From: Gerris lacustris
Taxonomy: Eukaryota; Arthropoda; Insecta; Hemiptera; Gerridae
DNA length: 64,000 nucleotides
Assembly (NCBI GenBank): GCA_951217055.1
Contig: OX578282.1
Coordinates: 58,845,311-58,909,310 of the forward strand
Direction of reading: 5' to 3'
Below, in pieces: positions 20,986 to 31,945 of the stretch (its first letter is position 1; each line of letters opens with the position of its first letter). The notes below the pieces were generated by a model. That model did not search any database. It worked only from the letters and a program-made list of their open reading frames with translations, and was not told the origin of the DNA. The translations under genes were made by a program, and so were the position numbers.

Positions 20986-21260
20986 TTGCTTCCGATCTTA
21001 CCGAAGGTAACGGAAGCGATGTGATCGTTCCGAATATATCAAAAGTTCCAAGACAGAAATCCGTTTCAGACAACAGGGATAATTTTTGGTTCCGTGTCTA
21101 ATGTTTGTCGCTCTGTCGCTGAATTTTTGCGAACCAACATTTCTTAAAAAATACTCGTCCGAATTTAATGCAATTTGGATGGTAGACCACAATAAGCCTA
21201 TTGTTGGTCCCATATAAGTTTCAACTTTCTGTGCCCATTGCCCATTTGTTTCTCTTCCAT
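20986..21260 (+). repeat. Family B repeat, 5' part
   Basis: It starts TTACCGAAGGTAACGGAAGC and continues through TTTTGCGAACCAACAT, ACTCGTCCGAATTTAATG and TGTTGGTCCCATATAAGTTT, all shared with 28620-28890 and 63520-63800. Confidence 0.8.
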
Positions 21261-22430
21261 ATCTGATGTGACCATTTTGAAATTGGAAAAATATTTTAAT
21301 TTTTACTCATTCAAGACTGTATTGGCAAAACTTTAAGCTATATTGATTTACACGAATATTTTCTGTTTAGTTATCTGTTATCATCGTTGAGGAATATCAA
21401 ACTCTTTCTTTATCAAGTACCTTATAAAACAATTTTTGGAATCTTGTGGGCCGATCTTCGAAGCTTAACCTGGGGGTAGGTTAGGTTAAGCTTCGTTTAA
21501 GAGGCTTGGATTTTGACTTCGTTTTCTTTGGTTCTTTCTTTAAATTCAACCCCTCCCTTAAACTAGTCTTGCAGGACTTTACAGTACTTGGCTTGTTAAC
21601 AAGGTTCGGCGGGCGTGATTGCCGTATGTTCGATAAGCCTGACTATTTCCACAATACATACGTGTATTGCTGGTTTTTATTTTAAGAATTTGAAAAGTAA
21701 ATTTTCAATTCATGGAACTTGTTTTCCCGTATTTGAGAACTTCTTGACCCTGACTCTCCAATATAATAATCTGGGATTGTATTTAAATAAGGGTTTTTTT
21801 TAGAGACTTTCCATTAGTTTGATGTACCCAGCCAATTTAGCCAATTTAACTGCTTCAAAGCTTTCTGGCAAAGTGAATACTATACAATTGTATTATATTC
21901 ACTGATTAGCACTCAAATATATGTCGACCATTTAACAGATTTATTAGCTGCTCTTGTAGAAACTAGTGTTATAGTCTACAAAAATGGTTTTGTCTTAATG
22001 AAGACTAAACTAAATTATAGTCGCATCAATGCTTTCTAATTTCTTTATTCCATCAAAACTATATTGTTTTATACAATATGCATATTTATTTGAATAACTT
22101 GATCTCTGGTATTACTAATATTTATATAAAATATAATTATTAGCCTATTGCGTTAATTAACGTAGTTCTCATGCAATAATAGAACTCCGTGTATATTTAG
22201 TTCTAAGTTGAGATATTTAATGATATATACATATTGTTTGGGCTATTACCAAGAGTATTTACCTCTTCAAATTATGCATGTTCGCTTACAACCTTTCCTT
22301 CCAAAGAAAATTAATGTTATTATTGGAAACAAATAATTTCGAATTTTTGTTTGGAATTTTAGTGATTCGTTCTAAATAATGAAAATTATTATTCAATCTT
22401 CTTGTATTTTTTTAACCCTTTTTTTCCAAT
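21261..22430. other. AT-rich DNA with a short palindrome
   Basis: A short inverted repeat around AACCTGGGGGTAGGTTAGGTTAAGC at 21458-21490 is the only structure noted. No gene was recognised. Confidence 0.4.
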
Positions 22431-22556
22431 TTTGAACGCTGAATAAAAACACTATAATTTTTATATGTTTTTTGGGTCTTTAGGGGTCTATAGGGGACCC
22501 TATAGACCCAAAAACATATAACCATTATAGTGTTTTTATTCAGCGTTCAAAATTGA
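22431..22556. repeat. Long hairpin palindrome
   Basis: The left arm, from GAACGCTGAATAAAAACACT to TTTTTTGGGTC, is mirrored by the right arm from GACCCAAAAACATATA to AGTGTTTTTATTCAGCGTTC. Arms are about 55 bp, nearly perfect, around a short AGGGG-rich centre. It abuts the 74-bp array. Confidence 0.85.
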
Positions 22557-22850
22557 AAATTATTATTTTTCATCAGAATTTTCTTACTGGGAACAAATAA
22601 GAAAGTTGAGGGATACAATCTAAATAAAGAAAATTATTATTTTTTATCAGAATTTTCTTATTGGGAACAAATAAGAAAGTTGAGGGATACAATCTAAATA
22701 AAGAAAATTATTATTTTTTATCAGAATTTTCTTATTGCGAACAAATAAGAAATTAGAGTGATGCAATTTTGCTAAAGAAAATTATTATTTTTCATCAGAA
22801 TGTTCTTATTGGGAACAAATAAGGAATTTTAGCGATTTAATCTAAATTAG
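22557..22850. repeat. 74-bp tandem array, four copies
   Basis: The marker (C/T)ATCAGAATTTTCTTA starts at 22571, 22645, 22719 and 22793, an exact 74-bp spacing. Each copy has GGGAACAAATAAG and ends in AAAGAAAATTATTATTTT. The first three are closest; the fourth has diverged. Confidence 0.88.
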
Positions 22851-23880
22851 CAAAATTTTAAACTCTGAGATTTATATGATAATAGGTTTTGACCATGTAG
22901 GAACATATTTTTACGTAGAAAATAATAAATAAATTATCTATCAATTGTAAAAAAAAATTGAACAATTTAACATTCAATCAGTAATATAATGAATCTTGTG
23001 CTTTTAGTGATTTACTATTTTACTGGCTGATTTAAAAGTCGTTATAATTTATCGTTGTTTTGTTTTAGTGAGAATAATAAATATAAAAAAAACCATTAGT
23101 AGTTGTGCATTAGCTTCTCGATTTATTTTAATTGATCAAAATCACAGATACATAAACAGAATATTTTAATAAATAAAATTAAAGATAACAAAAATCATAA
23201 AATTTGGTAGTGTAGTTTATTTATAAATTATTTAAAGCTTTAATAATAATTTTAATTTCAATTAATAAAAGTATACCTACCTTAAATAAAGTTGGCGCAT
23301 GTAATTATAATTATAGAAACTTAATGCAAGCTTATTATAATATGTGACAAGAAGTAGCAAACAGTTATATCGAGGTTCTTATGTCATGGATATACCAAAT
23401 TAGAATGAAAAGTTACCTTTATATTATTTATGATGTTAAGAGTGTCTTACCGTTGATGCTTGCTTGATCTAAAGCTTAGTACAGACGTGGCGACTTTGTC
23501 GCGGAACTAGTGTATCGGGGCAAGTTACGGGGCTGTCGTGATACAAAAGTCTCAAGTCTCAGGTTTCACTAAAACGGAGAACATGATACTATGTTATGCA
23601 ACATTTCGTTGCCTATATGTGTTCTAAGACTTCCGCAACTTCATAGTCAGTTCGTCTACTGCCCGCCATTGAGACAACTTTTAACATAATTGAAAATTTG
23701 CTGGCCCTCCCATGTCTTTGAACTTTGAGGACTAAGCTGAGCATTCCTTTGCTTTAATAGTCAAGGAGACTATTAGACAAAGGAATGTATAAATAATTAT
23801 ATCCATTTATAGTCCAAAAAAATAGGAATATTGTACATTAGTTAATGGCTCACTTCACAAACTGTGCATCTCAACACTGA
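22851..23880. other. AT-rich spacer with a short hairpin
   Basis: At 23742-23795 an inverted repeat CATTCCTTTG...CAAAGGAATG resembles family H. The stretch at 23480-23560 is less AT-rich (ACAGACGTGGCGACTTTGTC) and may be an old repeat. No gene was recognised. Confidence 0.4.
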
Positions 23881-23889
23881 AATTAATCG

Positions 23890-24035
23890 ATCAGAGAATA
23901 AATATTTGTGCAACTAGTGCGCAAAGTGGCACTTTGCTGCACTCGAGAGAAATATTTACGCACGAGCCGCAGGCGAGGGCGGAAAGGTTTCTCGAGTGCA
24001 GCAAAGACACTTTAAGCTCGAGTTGCACATTAAAT
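23890..24035. repeat. GC-rich inverted repeat (CTCGAGTGCAGCAAAG)
   Basis: GTGCGCAAAGTGGCACTTTG, then CTGCACTCGAGAGAAA, is mirrored by TTTCTCGAGTGCAGCAAAG and CTCGAGTTGCACATT. The centre reads GCCGCAGGCGAGGGCGGAA. The arms are about 45 bp with gaps. Confidence 0.65.
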
Positions 24036-24084
24036 TTTTCCTACAGTTAGTTTTGAATCTGTAAACAAAATATAAAATAATAGA

Positions 24085-24700
24085 GTGTTCATCAACATGT
24101 AAAAGGTTTTATCTACGATTGATACGTAATATAAACATTATATCTCTGTTTAGATGCGTAGAAAGTTATTATTTACGTACTTGTATTCATTGCTCATGCG
24201 CGTCTCATAGTTCTGAAGAATTCCTCTTTTTTACCACGCTAACGCGGTAAAGAAGAGGAATTCTTCAGCTTTACGCACGATTAGCGAGTTTGTTTACATT
24301 TAACAAAACTAATTTGCTATTCTTTTATTAAAGTAACTGTTTATATCGAGTTTTTAGTGAAAAACAATTAATGAATCAAGTGGCTTTGACGAAAAAGTAG
24401 AAAATAATACTCCTCCAGAAATACTTAATTCGGCAAAAAATACAACTCAAGATTAATGCCATCTTTATCAAAAGAAGAGATACGAACTTACATACAGCAA
24501 GTTTATTGTTTTCTGTATTTATTATTTAAATCTAACAATCGTAGATAAAGTACGGTACACAACTCGTGCGAAAACGGCATTTTGCATTGCTCGATTGGTT
24601 TTACTACCCTCGCTGTCGCTCGGGTGCAAACTCCACACTCGCATGCAAAATGCTACTATCCGCACTCGACGCGTAATGTACTATTACAATATCAACTAAA
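24085..24700 (+). repeat. Family G repeat, forward copy
   Basis: Order: TTATCTACGATTGATACG, TTTAGATGCGTAGAAAGT, CATGCGCGTCTCATA, a hairpin AAGAATTCCTCTT...AAGAGGAATTCTT at 24218-24270, GTTTGTTTACATTTAACAAA, AAAGTACGGTACACAACTCG, TGTCGCTCGGGTGCAAACTC and CGCACTCGACGCGTAATGTA. The same modules occur inverted at 30366-31620. Confidence 0.8.
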
Positions 24701-25235
24701 CCAGCTGTTCTTTTTATAGCGAGTGTTACCATTTTTTGCCTGATCCAGCAAACCTGACCAAGCGCTGTTATTATTTTTCATCATAACACTTACTCATCAC
24801 ATTTGATTTTTTTTTTTTTTAGATTGTTTATCTTTACTTTTATGTATTTTAGCATTTTTATATTTGATATTGTAGTTAGTTAAATAATAATCATTAGTTT
24901 TCATTGTTATTGTTATTATAATTTGAATTATTTAATCTTCGTTTAGATTTAAGTTCCTTCTTGTTCGTAAGTTGGAACACTGGAGTGCGGTAAAGTAGTA
25001 AGTGCAGGAATCTGCTGTTTTTCATACTATTTTGAGTGCGATAACAACCACTTAATCGTTCAACTGTAGGAAAAAATAATTATAATTAAACAAAAGTGGT
25101 CGAATTCGGTTAACACCATATAAAAAGACGGTTTGTAGGTGCATATTCTAGTTTGTATTCTTGTTTCAACGCCTGGTCTAAGTCGATTCCATCCTCACAA
25201 TTCTTAAATTAAATTTATATAATTATTCAAGCACT
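24701..25235. other. AT-rich spacer, nothing recognised
   Basis: No supported gene or repeat, apart from a T-run near 24810. Confidence 0.35.
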
Positions 25236-25400
25236 CCTTTATCTAAATAGCTATTAAAATAAAGGGATGTTTAGTCCAATGTACTTTGGAACAGGCATAC
25301 CACACTTCTGTTTTTATAAGGGGAGTAACAGTCTAAAGAAGAATATTTCACACATCTTCTTTTGATTGTTACTCCCTTCTGTTGTTTTTTTTTTTTAAAG
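25236..25400 (+). repeat. Family H repeat copy
   Basis: It contains TTTAGTCCAATGTACTTTGG, GGGGAGTAACAGTCTAAAGA and the inverted GATTGTTACTCCCTTCTG, as at 7310-7440. Confidence 0.75.
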
Positions 25401-26516
25401 GAGATTAAAATGTATTAACTTATAGAATAACAAAAAAAAGGATATTGTAAATTTAATATGCAAACTCAGGAAAATGTGGCATTCTTTCTCAAACTCCCAC
25501 TTGTATATATTTTATAAACGAAGAAAAATGGAATTTTTAAAAAATGTATAATACCATTCTTGTTTGCGGTCTCTACAAATACAAATTCGGAGGTAGATTG
25601 TTTAAACCTGCGGTAGGTAGTAGCTATTTTTCACCTTTTTAATATTGAAGTTAGGAATGATGCTTTTTTGGTTAAAGTTCGTGAAAATTTAAAGATTTGT
25701 TTTTGGTATTTCTCATAGCTCGACTCAAGTTTTTGGATGATACAAATAAAATATTAATTTTAATAACTAAAGGAGATTAGTGTGTCTTTCTTTTATCCTA
25801 CATTTTTTAAAGCAGCAATATACTTCCAAAAGGCTTGCTGCTTATCCTGGGTTCCAAAACCTAAGACCAATATTATAATATATACTCGATTCCTACCTAT
25901 AAAGAGGTTTGACGCATTCCCCATTTTACCATTTGATCATTTTACGTTACTGGATGCTGCATTTTGTTTTTAGAATGGACCATTTAATTAAAGGGTCAAA
26001 CTGAAATTATGTTAATCATAATAATTAGGAATGATTAATTGAAGAAAAAATTCATAAATTATTGATAGGATGAGTGTCACTGCCATTAGCAGCGAGCGAC
26101 TGAAGATACGACGTTCTGAATGAGGAATCAAGATCGTTATTTGAAGTTATTTGAATGTATACTTGACATTGGCATACTCTTTGCACGTCAAGACAACTTG
26201 AATTTGTTTTTAGTATTTAATTTTATATTGTTTTTTTGTATAGTCTTGACGAGTCATTCAGAAGAAAGTGTGTTTACCATAGTTAAATTAGTTAAAATTA
26301 GTTTTGTGACAAAGTTCTAGTAAAATCATAATTTTTTGTAACGTAGAGGCTAAATTCAATAAACTCTTCAGTTACAGCTTAGTAAAGTTATTCTAGTAGA
26401 TATATAGTTTTGCGCTATAGCAGCGACGATGAGAAATTAATAGTTATATTACTTGTATAATTTAAAATGATAGTACTTAATGTATAATGTATACTCTAAT
26501 TTTATACTCTTAAGCG
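25401..26516. other. AT-rich spacer, nothing recognised
   Basis: Only short frames without recognisable motifs. Confidence 0.35.
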
Positions 26517-26524
26517 TTTATCTG

Positions 26525-27100
26525 GGGTATTTTTTGTTATCCCCCCCCCCCAACCTACCGGGCGTTTTTTTCGCATATATAGGGTTACACCCTGCAACTT
26601 CTATGGGGTGTTCTGATTTCCCAAGACTGTTTAGTGCACAAAAAGCAGAAAAATCCAGGTGTTAGGTTAATCACCTCATTATTTATAGATATATTTATAT
26701 TTATATTTTTTTTTGAACAGCGCGTTGAATCTATGTGGTCGTGAGCAAAAATAAGAAACAAAAAAAGAATGTGGGACAAACCGGAACCTTTTATGGCCTC
26801 GTATCTATGCGAATTTATGTGGAGAAAATGGTACAGAGACAAAAGGTACATGAACTGTTTTAACAAATTCTAACAGACATTGTTATGCTGGCCTCCATGT
26901 CAATCTTGGAGTTTTATTGTTTTGTTTTTTTTTTAACAAAAAAATGAGTTTATTATAATAGTTTGAGTTTTTTTAACATTCCAAATTCTACACAATTATC
27001 TACTAGAGCAGACAACCATAAGAGTTTAAGGGTGTAACTCTGTAATATGAGAAAAATCGCCCGGTAGGAGTGGGGGGGGGGGGGATAACAAAAAAGACCC
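26525..27100. mobile_element. Inverted-repeat element with 8-bp TSD (576 bp)
   Basis: TTTATCTG flanks it at 26517-26524 and 27101-27108. The ends GGGTATTTTTTGTTATCCCC and, in reverse complement, GGGTCTTTTTTGTTATCCCC differ at one base. Similarity continues inward through CTACCGGGCG and GGGTTACACCC for about 75 bp. The 8-bp duplication suits hAT-like or P-like elements. No transposase is encoded. Runs of C (26541-26550) and G (27072-27083) lie in the two arms. Confidence 0.85.
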
Positions 27101-27108
27101 TTTATCTG

Positions 27109-27811
27109 GATCATAGATTAATAAAAATTTCGCATGCGATTTTGCCAATTTGAAGAACTAGATTAGATTCAAAATAAAAAATAATATAAGGCGAAGTAAA
27201 CGATCTTTGACATAAAATATCTGGTCGAAAAAATTTCACCTTTTTAGTTTTAATATTAACTGTGTAAAAATATCTCTCATTATTCAGTCGTTGATCTCAT
27301 TGAGTTTTAGATTCAACACTTTATAAATAATTTAAAACTTATACTTATAATAAATACTAATAATAAATAAATTGATTGTTAAATAAATAAATAATTACTT
27401 ATACTTACTAAGATTATACCTTACACCTTACCGAGACCTTTAGAGTTGTACAATAGAATTTACACCGCAAAATTTAGGTCTTTTATCGGTATAGTCTTGA
27501 TTTAAAACCTAAATAGGTATAAGATCTTTTTATATTGATTCTAATTTTAAGAGCAAAGAGCAAAATTATCTGTAATCTTGCTTAAAAATATTTAAAAATT
27601 GTCCATTTATTTTAATTTAGATTACATTTTCCGCTTTAACATATTATTAAATATTGTTTTTAGCGCAGCATCTGCCTAAATGACTCTTTTAAGTCCAAGG
27701 TCTACGCAGTTGAATTTAGATTTTACTTTGGTTTAGTTATTATTTGCTCATTTGCACTCATTCAGAGATTTTCTCAGATTGGTCTTTGCTCTTAAATGTT
27801 CGGTGATTGAA
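27109..27811. other. AT-rich 3' flank of the desaturase last exon
   Basis: Immediately downstream (minus strand) of the stop at 27812, so it probably contains a 3' UTR. No polyadenylation signal was confidently assigned and no repeat was recognised. Confidence 0.4.
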
Positions 27812-28154
27812 CTAATTGGACTTACAATTAGATTTTATTGATACTAGGGATCTTTCTTCGTATGACATATCCTTATCATCCCACCCCCAAAGTTCTCCAT
27901 GGTGTGGATTGACGTTCTTCACTTCTGATTCCTTACCAGTCCTGGCTATCCTCTTCTTTATTAGCTCACTTGAAGCCTCCTTCAAGTCGTATGCCCATCC
28001 GATCTTGGCCATCATATTGAGGAACCTCGTAGTCGAGTTGATGTTCCAAAGTTCCGAGGCCTTGTAGTCCCAAGGAAATGCGTGGTGGTAGTTGTGCCAT
28101 CCTTCTCCCAACGCTGCGATTCCCACTGCTAAATTTTCAACTGCTGATACGTTT
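27812..28154 (-). CDS. Second desaturase terminal exon (alternative last exon or duplicate remnant)
   Basis: A minus-strand acceptor (GTTTAG) precedes an exon starting A AAC GTA. It reads NVSAVENLAVGIAALGEGWH and onward, and ends at TAG 27814-27812. It carries the third histidine box (GEGWHNYHHAFPWDYK) and the C-terminal GELWGWDD motif. The incoming phase needs two bases, exactly what exon 3 of the complete gene (ending at 38504) supplies, giving DKPYDKNVS. Spliced that way the protein would be 378 aa. This exon looks closer to the family pattern at its start (VSAVENLAV...) than the nearer exon at 35559-35955. I found no exon 1, 2 or 3 between 28155 and 35558 to make an independent gene. Confidence 0.85.
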
Positions 28155-28599
28155 CTAAACATAAAAGTAATCAAAATGCATTCTATTATTAATAAAGGTT
28201 ATATTCTGTCCATTTCCTCGGCTTTGGCCGATTTACGATCAAGTGAATTAATGTAACGTATTTAAGTGTATATGTATACATTATATGGGTAATAAATGGA
28301 TCTATCTATATTTTTTTCCATGGGATGTTATCATTTAGAGTAGGAAAAGCAGCTAACAGTACATTTTACAGTTACTTATTATTAAAAGTATATATTTTCT
28401 TGTTTCAATATTGATACAAATCAAATATTACAGAATAGCTTTATATAAATTCCTCCCTGACTCTTATTTGGAGTAGTTGGGTCTTTTAGGGTATAATAAG
28501 TACTCCCTGACTCTGATAATACATTCTTTACAAACACAGACATGTACACAAAGGATTTTATGTATCTAAATATAGCTTCCTTGTGTTGTAAATATACTT
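28155..28599. other. Spacer upstream of the second last exon
   Basis: AT-rich. CTCCCTGACTCT recurs at about 28452 and 28503. No exon was recognised. Confidence 0.35.
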
Positions 28600-29222
28600 C
28601 ATTGTGTTCACTTTTGAGAACGAAAAACTTTTATGCCTCCGATTTCAAAAATTCCAAGACAGAAATCCGTTTTAGACATCCGGGAACATTTTTGGTTCCG
28701 TGTCTGTCTATCGGTGGTCTGTCTGTCGGTCTGTCGGTCGGTCTGTCGTTCAATTTTTGCGAACCAACATATCTTAAAAAATACACGTCTAATTTTAATG
28801 AATTTTAGGTGGTAGGGCATAATTAGCCAAATAATCGCATAATTAGCATAATTAGCATAATTGTTGGTCCCATATAAGTTTCAACCTTCTGCGCCAATTT
28901 GTTTCTCATCCACATACGCACAAACATACATTTATTTACACCTATAGCTTCAAAAGTACTTATCTGATTAGAATGAAACTTTTATAGTTTATCGAATGTA
29001 ACCCGCAGATAGCCCCAGATTAATTTGAACCATCTGCGCTCTTTAACTTTTGCTAAATTGATACTTTAATTCGTGTAATAAATCAAAACAATTTTGACAG
29101 ATTAAAAAAAACGGGGGAACAATTAAACCAATTAAATAATAATGGCTTGTAAAATCATAAAATCAATAAAGTACGTGGATAGGATGCGAGGAAGCTATGT
29201 GCCACACCAATTGGCAGTCTAT
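28600..29222 (+). repeat. Family B repeat, fullest copy
   Basis: It runs from the TATGCCTCCGATTTC region through the long GTCTGTC/GGTCTGTCGGTC box (28700-28750) to TTTTTGCGAACCAACATATC. It continues through TTGTTGGTCCCATATAAGTT and CTGCGCTCTTTAACTTTTGC to the terminal GCTATGTGCCACACCAATTG. The copy lacks the ACCGAAGGTAACGG head seen at 20998 and 49748. Non-coding. Confidence 0.85.
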
Positions 29223-29674
29223 TTTTTAATGTAAAGGATTCCGAGTGCACCCTAACCCTACAGTAAATGTAGTAACCCTTGAGTAAAAGTACACTTTTTT
29301 TAGTGTTAGTTGAAAATTCGTACACCCAAATCTTTATGTAAATGGAAAAATATATTTAACGATACTTATTTTACTTTTTACTACTAGATTTTAGCAAACT
29401 ATAATAAAAACGCAATTGGTTTTGTATGCGGAAGTAGCTAAATCTGTTTTTCATAAAACTTTTTTCTGGAGTCTAAAGTGCAATTTTTGAGGTTGTTGCC
29501 AATAATCTAGAAAAGTAAAGCTTAAATGGAATAGCGCAACAAATCCTTGTAATTTGTTGTTCGTCCAAAAGGGTTATAATTATAAATTAACCGATTTTCA
29601 ATTTTAGAGGAGTTAAAGGCATTTGATAATAGCAATAATTAAAATGGTGATTTAAGATAAATTTATGTAATGAG
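29223..29674. other. AT-rich spacer, nothing recognised
   Basis: No gene or repeat was identified. Confidence 0.35.
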
Positions 29675-30335
29675 TAAATCTCTGGGCCACTGCCTCTTCA
29701 GGTGGCGAGGTGGGTTATATGGGATAATTTGGGATGCAAGAAGTTCTAATAGAGGATTTGGGTGATTGGATAATGATTCGTGGAATATACGATACCGGGA
29801 TACAGATAGGTCTTGGACAAAGGGAATATTCAGCTCGTTGTGTAGAGTGAGGTCAGAGACGTAATACGTCTGTGATTTTTCTAAGGATCTTGGATTGTAG
29901 TGTTTTGATTCGACGGAGGTTAGATGGCTTGGTACTACCCCATACTTTTATACCGTAGGTCCAAGCTGGTTTTAAGATTACATTGAAAAAATCGAAGTTT
30001 CTTATTCAAAGTAAGATGGACCTACGATACAGAAGATGAAGCAGCAACTTATTATATAGTATTGCCTTGTAATGTCCGTACGGTCCGTGTTTACAGTTTT
30101 TGTATGATGTTGCCAAGTGAGTAGTTTACCGAGGATAAGGCTAAGGTAATGGACGATGATGGATTGAGGAATAAGAACTTGATTAAGAATGACTGAAGGA
30201 CAGGTGCTATGACGAAGAGTAAAAGTGACATGAACACTTTTCTGTTCGTTAATTCGTATCCTCCATTTCTTTAACCAAGGTTCTAGAAGGAGAAGGGGGC
30301 TTTGGGTGTTATTAAGATGCGGGTTGCGGTTAAGA
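29675..30335 (-). pseudogene. Jockey-clade LINE reverse transcriptase, C-terminal fragment
   Basis: The minus strand translates in pieces to a typical Jockey reverse-transcriptase C-terminus. The pieces are PWLKKWRIRINEQKSVHVTF with TLRH (about 30280-30200), then LGKLLTWQHHTK, then in another frame LKPAWTYGIKVWG (about 29980-29940), then LRRIKTLQSKILRKITD, and near the end HLKRQWPRDLL (about 29700-29675). At least one frameshift and several stops break it. It is the degraded 3' end of a non-LTR retrotransposon, whose proteins reverse-transcribe their own RNA at a nicked target. No endonuclease or ORF1 part was found. Confidence 0.85.
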
Positions 30336-31313
30336 TGAGGTTGGTTAATATCTAGTTATGAAAAGTAATTGTACATTACGCGTCGAGTGCGGAAAGTAGC
30401 ATTTTGCATGCGAGTGTGGAGTTTGCACCCGAGCGACAGCGAGGGTAGTAAAACCACACGAGCAATGCAAAATGCCGTTTTCGCACGAGTTGCGTACCGT
30501 ACTTTATCCACGATTGTTAGATTTTAATAATAAATACAGAAAAAATAATAAACTTCCTGTATGTAAGTTCGTATTTCTCTTTTGATAAAGATGACATTAA
30601 TTCATTAGTTGTATTTTGTGCCGAATTAATTATTTCGACTATATGTTTTAAGATTACATTGAAAAAATCGAAGTTTCTTATTCAAAGTAAGATGGACCTA
30701 CGATACAGAAGATGAAGCAGCAACTTATTATATAGTATTGCCTTGTAATGTCCGTACGGTCCGTGTTTACAGTTTTTGTATGATGTTGCCAAGTGAGTAG
30801 TTTACCGAGGATAAGGCTAAGGTAATGGACGATGATGGATTGAGGAATAAGAACTTGATTAAGAATGACTGAAGGACAGGTGCTATGACGAAGAGTAAAA
30901 GTGACATGAACACTTTTCTGTTCGTTAATTCGTATCCTCCATTTCTTTAACCAAGGTTCTAGAAGGAGAAGGGGGCTTTGGGTGTTATTAAGATGCGGGT
31001 TGCGGTTAAGATGAGGTTGGTTAATATCTAGTTATGAAAAGTAATTGTACATTACGCGTCGAGTGCGGAAAGTAGCATTTTGCATGCGAGTGTGGAGTTT
31101 GCACCCGAGCGACAGCGAGGGTAGTAAAACCACACGAGCAATGCAAAATGCCGTTTTCGCACGAGTTGCGTACCGTACTTTATCCACGATTGTTAGATTT
31201 TAATAATAAATACAGAAAAAATAATAACCTTCCTGTATGTAAGTTCGTATTTCTCTTTTGATAAAGATGACATTAATTCATTAGTTGTATTTTGTGCCGA
31301 ATTAATTATTTCG
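29969..31313. repeat. 676-bp tandem segmental duplication
   Basis: The sequence 29969-30637 recurs at 30645-31313 with an exact 676-bp offset and only about one substitution noticed (near 30552 versus 31228). The unit joins part of the Jockey fragment to part of family G, so it is a recent tandem duplication of already scrambled DNA. Seven bases (30638-30644) lie between the copies. Confidence 0.93.
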
Positions 31314-31945
31314 GGAGGCGTATTATTCTCCTCATTTTCGTCATAATCACTTAAATCACTCATTGATTTTCACAAAAAACTCGATATAAGCAGTTACTTT
31401 TATTAAAAAAAACATCATATTAGTTTTGCTAAATGTAAACAAACTTGCTAATCGTGCGTAAAGATGAAGAATTCTTCTTCTTTACCGCCCTAGGGCGGTA
31501 AAGAAGAGGAATCAGAATTATGAGACGCGCATGTGCAATAAATACAAGTACGTAAAGAATCACTTTCTACGCATCTAAACAGAGATACAATGTTTATATT
31601 TCGTTACAATCGTAGATAAAAACATTTACAGGAACTATATTTTATCTACAATTGATACGAAATATAAACATTTTATCTCTCTTTAGATGCGTAGAAAGTG
31701 ATTATTTTCGAAGTTGTATTCATTGCGCATGCGCGTTTCATAATTCTTCACCTTATCGCACGATTAGCGTGTTTGTTTACATTTAACAAAACTTATTTGC
31801 TGTTTGTTTAGTTAAATTAACTTTTATTTCTGTATTTATTATAAAAATCCAACAATTGTAGATAAAGTACGGTACGTAACTCGTGCGAAAACTGCATTTT
31901 GCTTTGCTCGTCTGGTTTTAATACCCTCGCTATCACTCGGGTTAC
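30366..31945. repeat. Family G repeats, inverted and forward copies
   Basis: Inverted family G modules run from ACGCGTCGAGTGCGG (30380 and again 31056) to the CAATCGTAGATAAA end near 31620. A forward copy then starts at about 31640 and runs through ATAAAGTACGGTACGTAACT to about 31945. The two therefore face each other. A hairpin TTCTTTACCGCCCTAGGGCGGTAAAGAA sits at 31477-31505. Confidence 0.75.
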
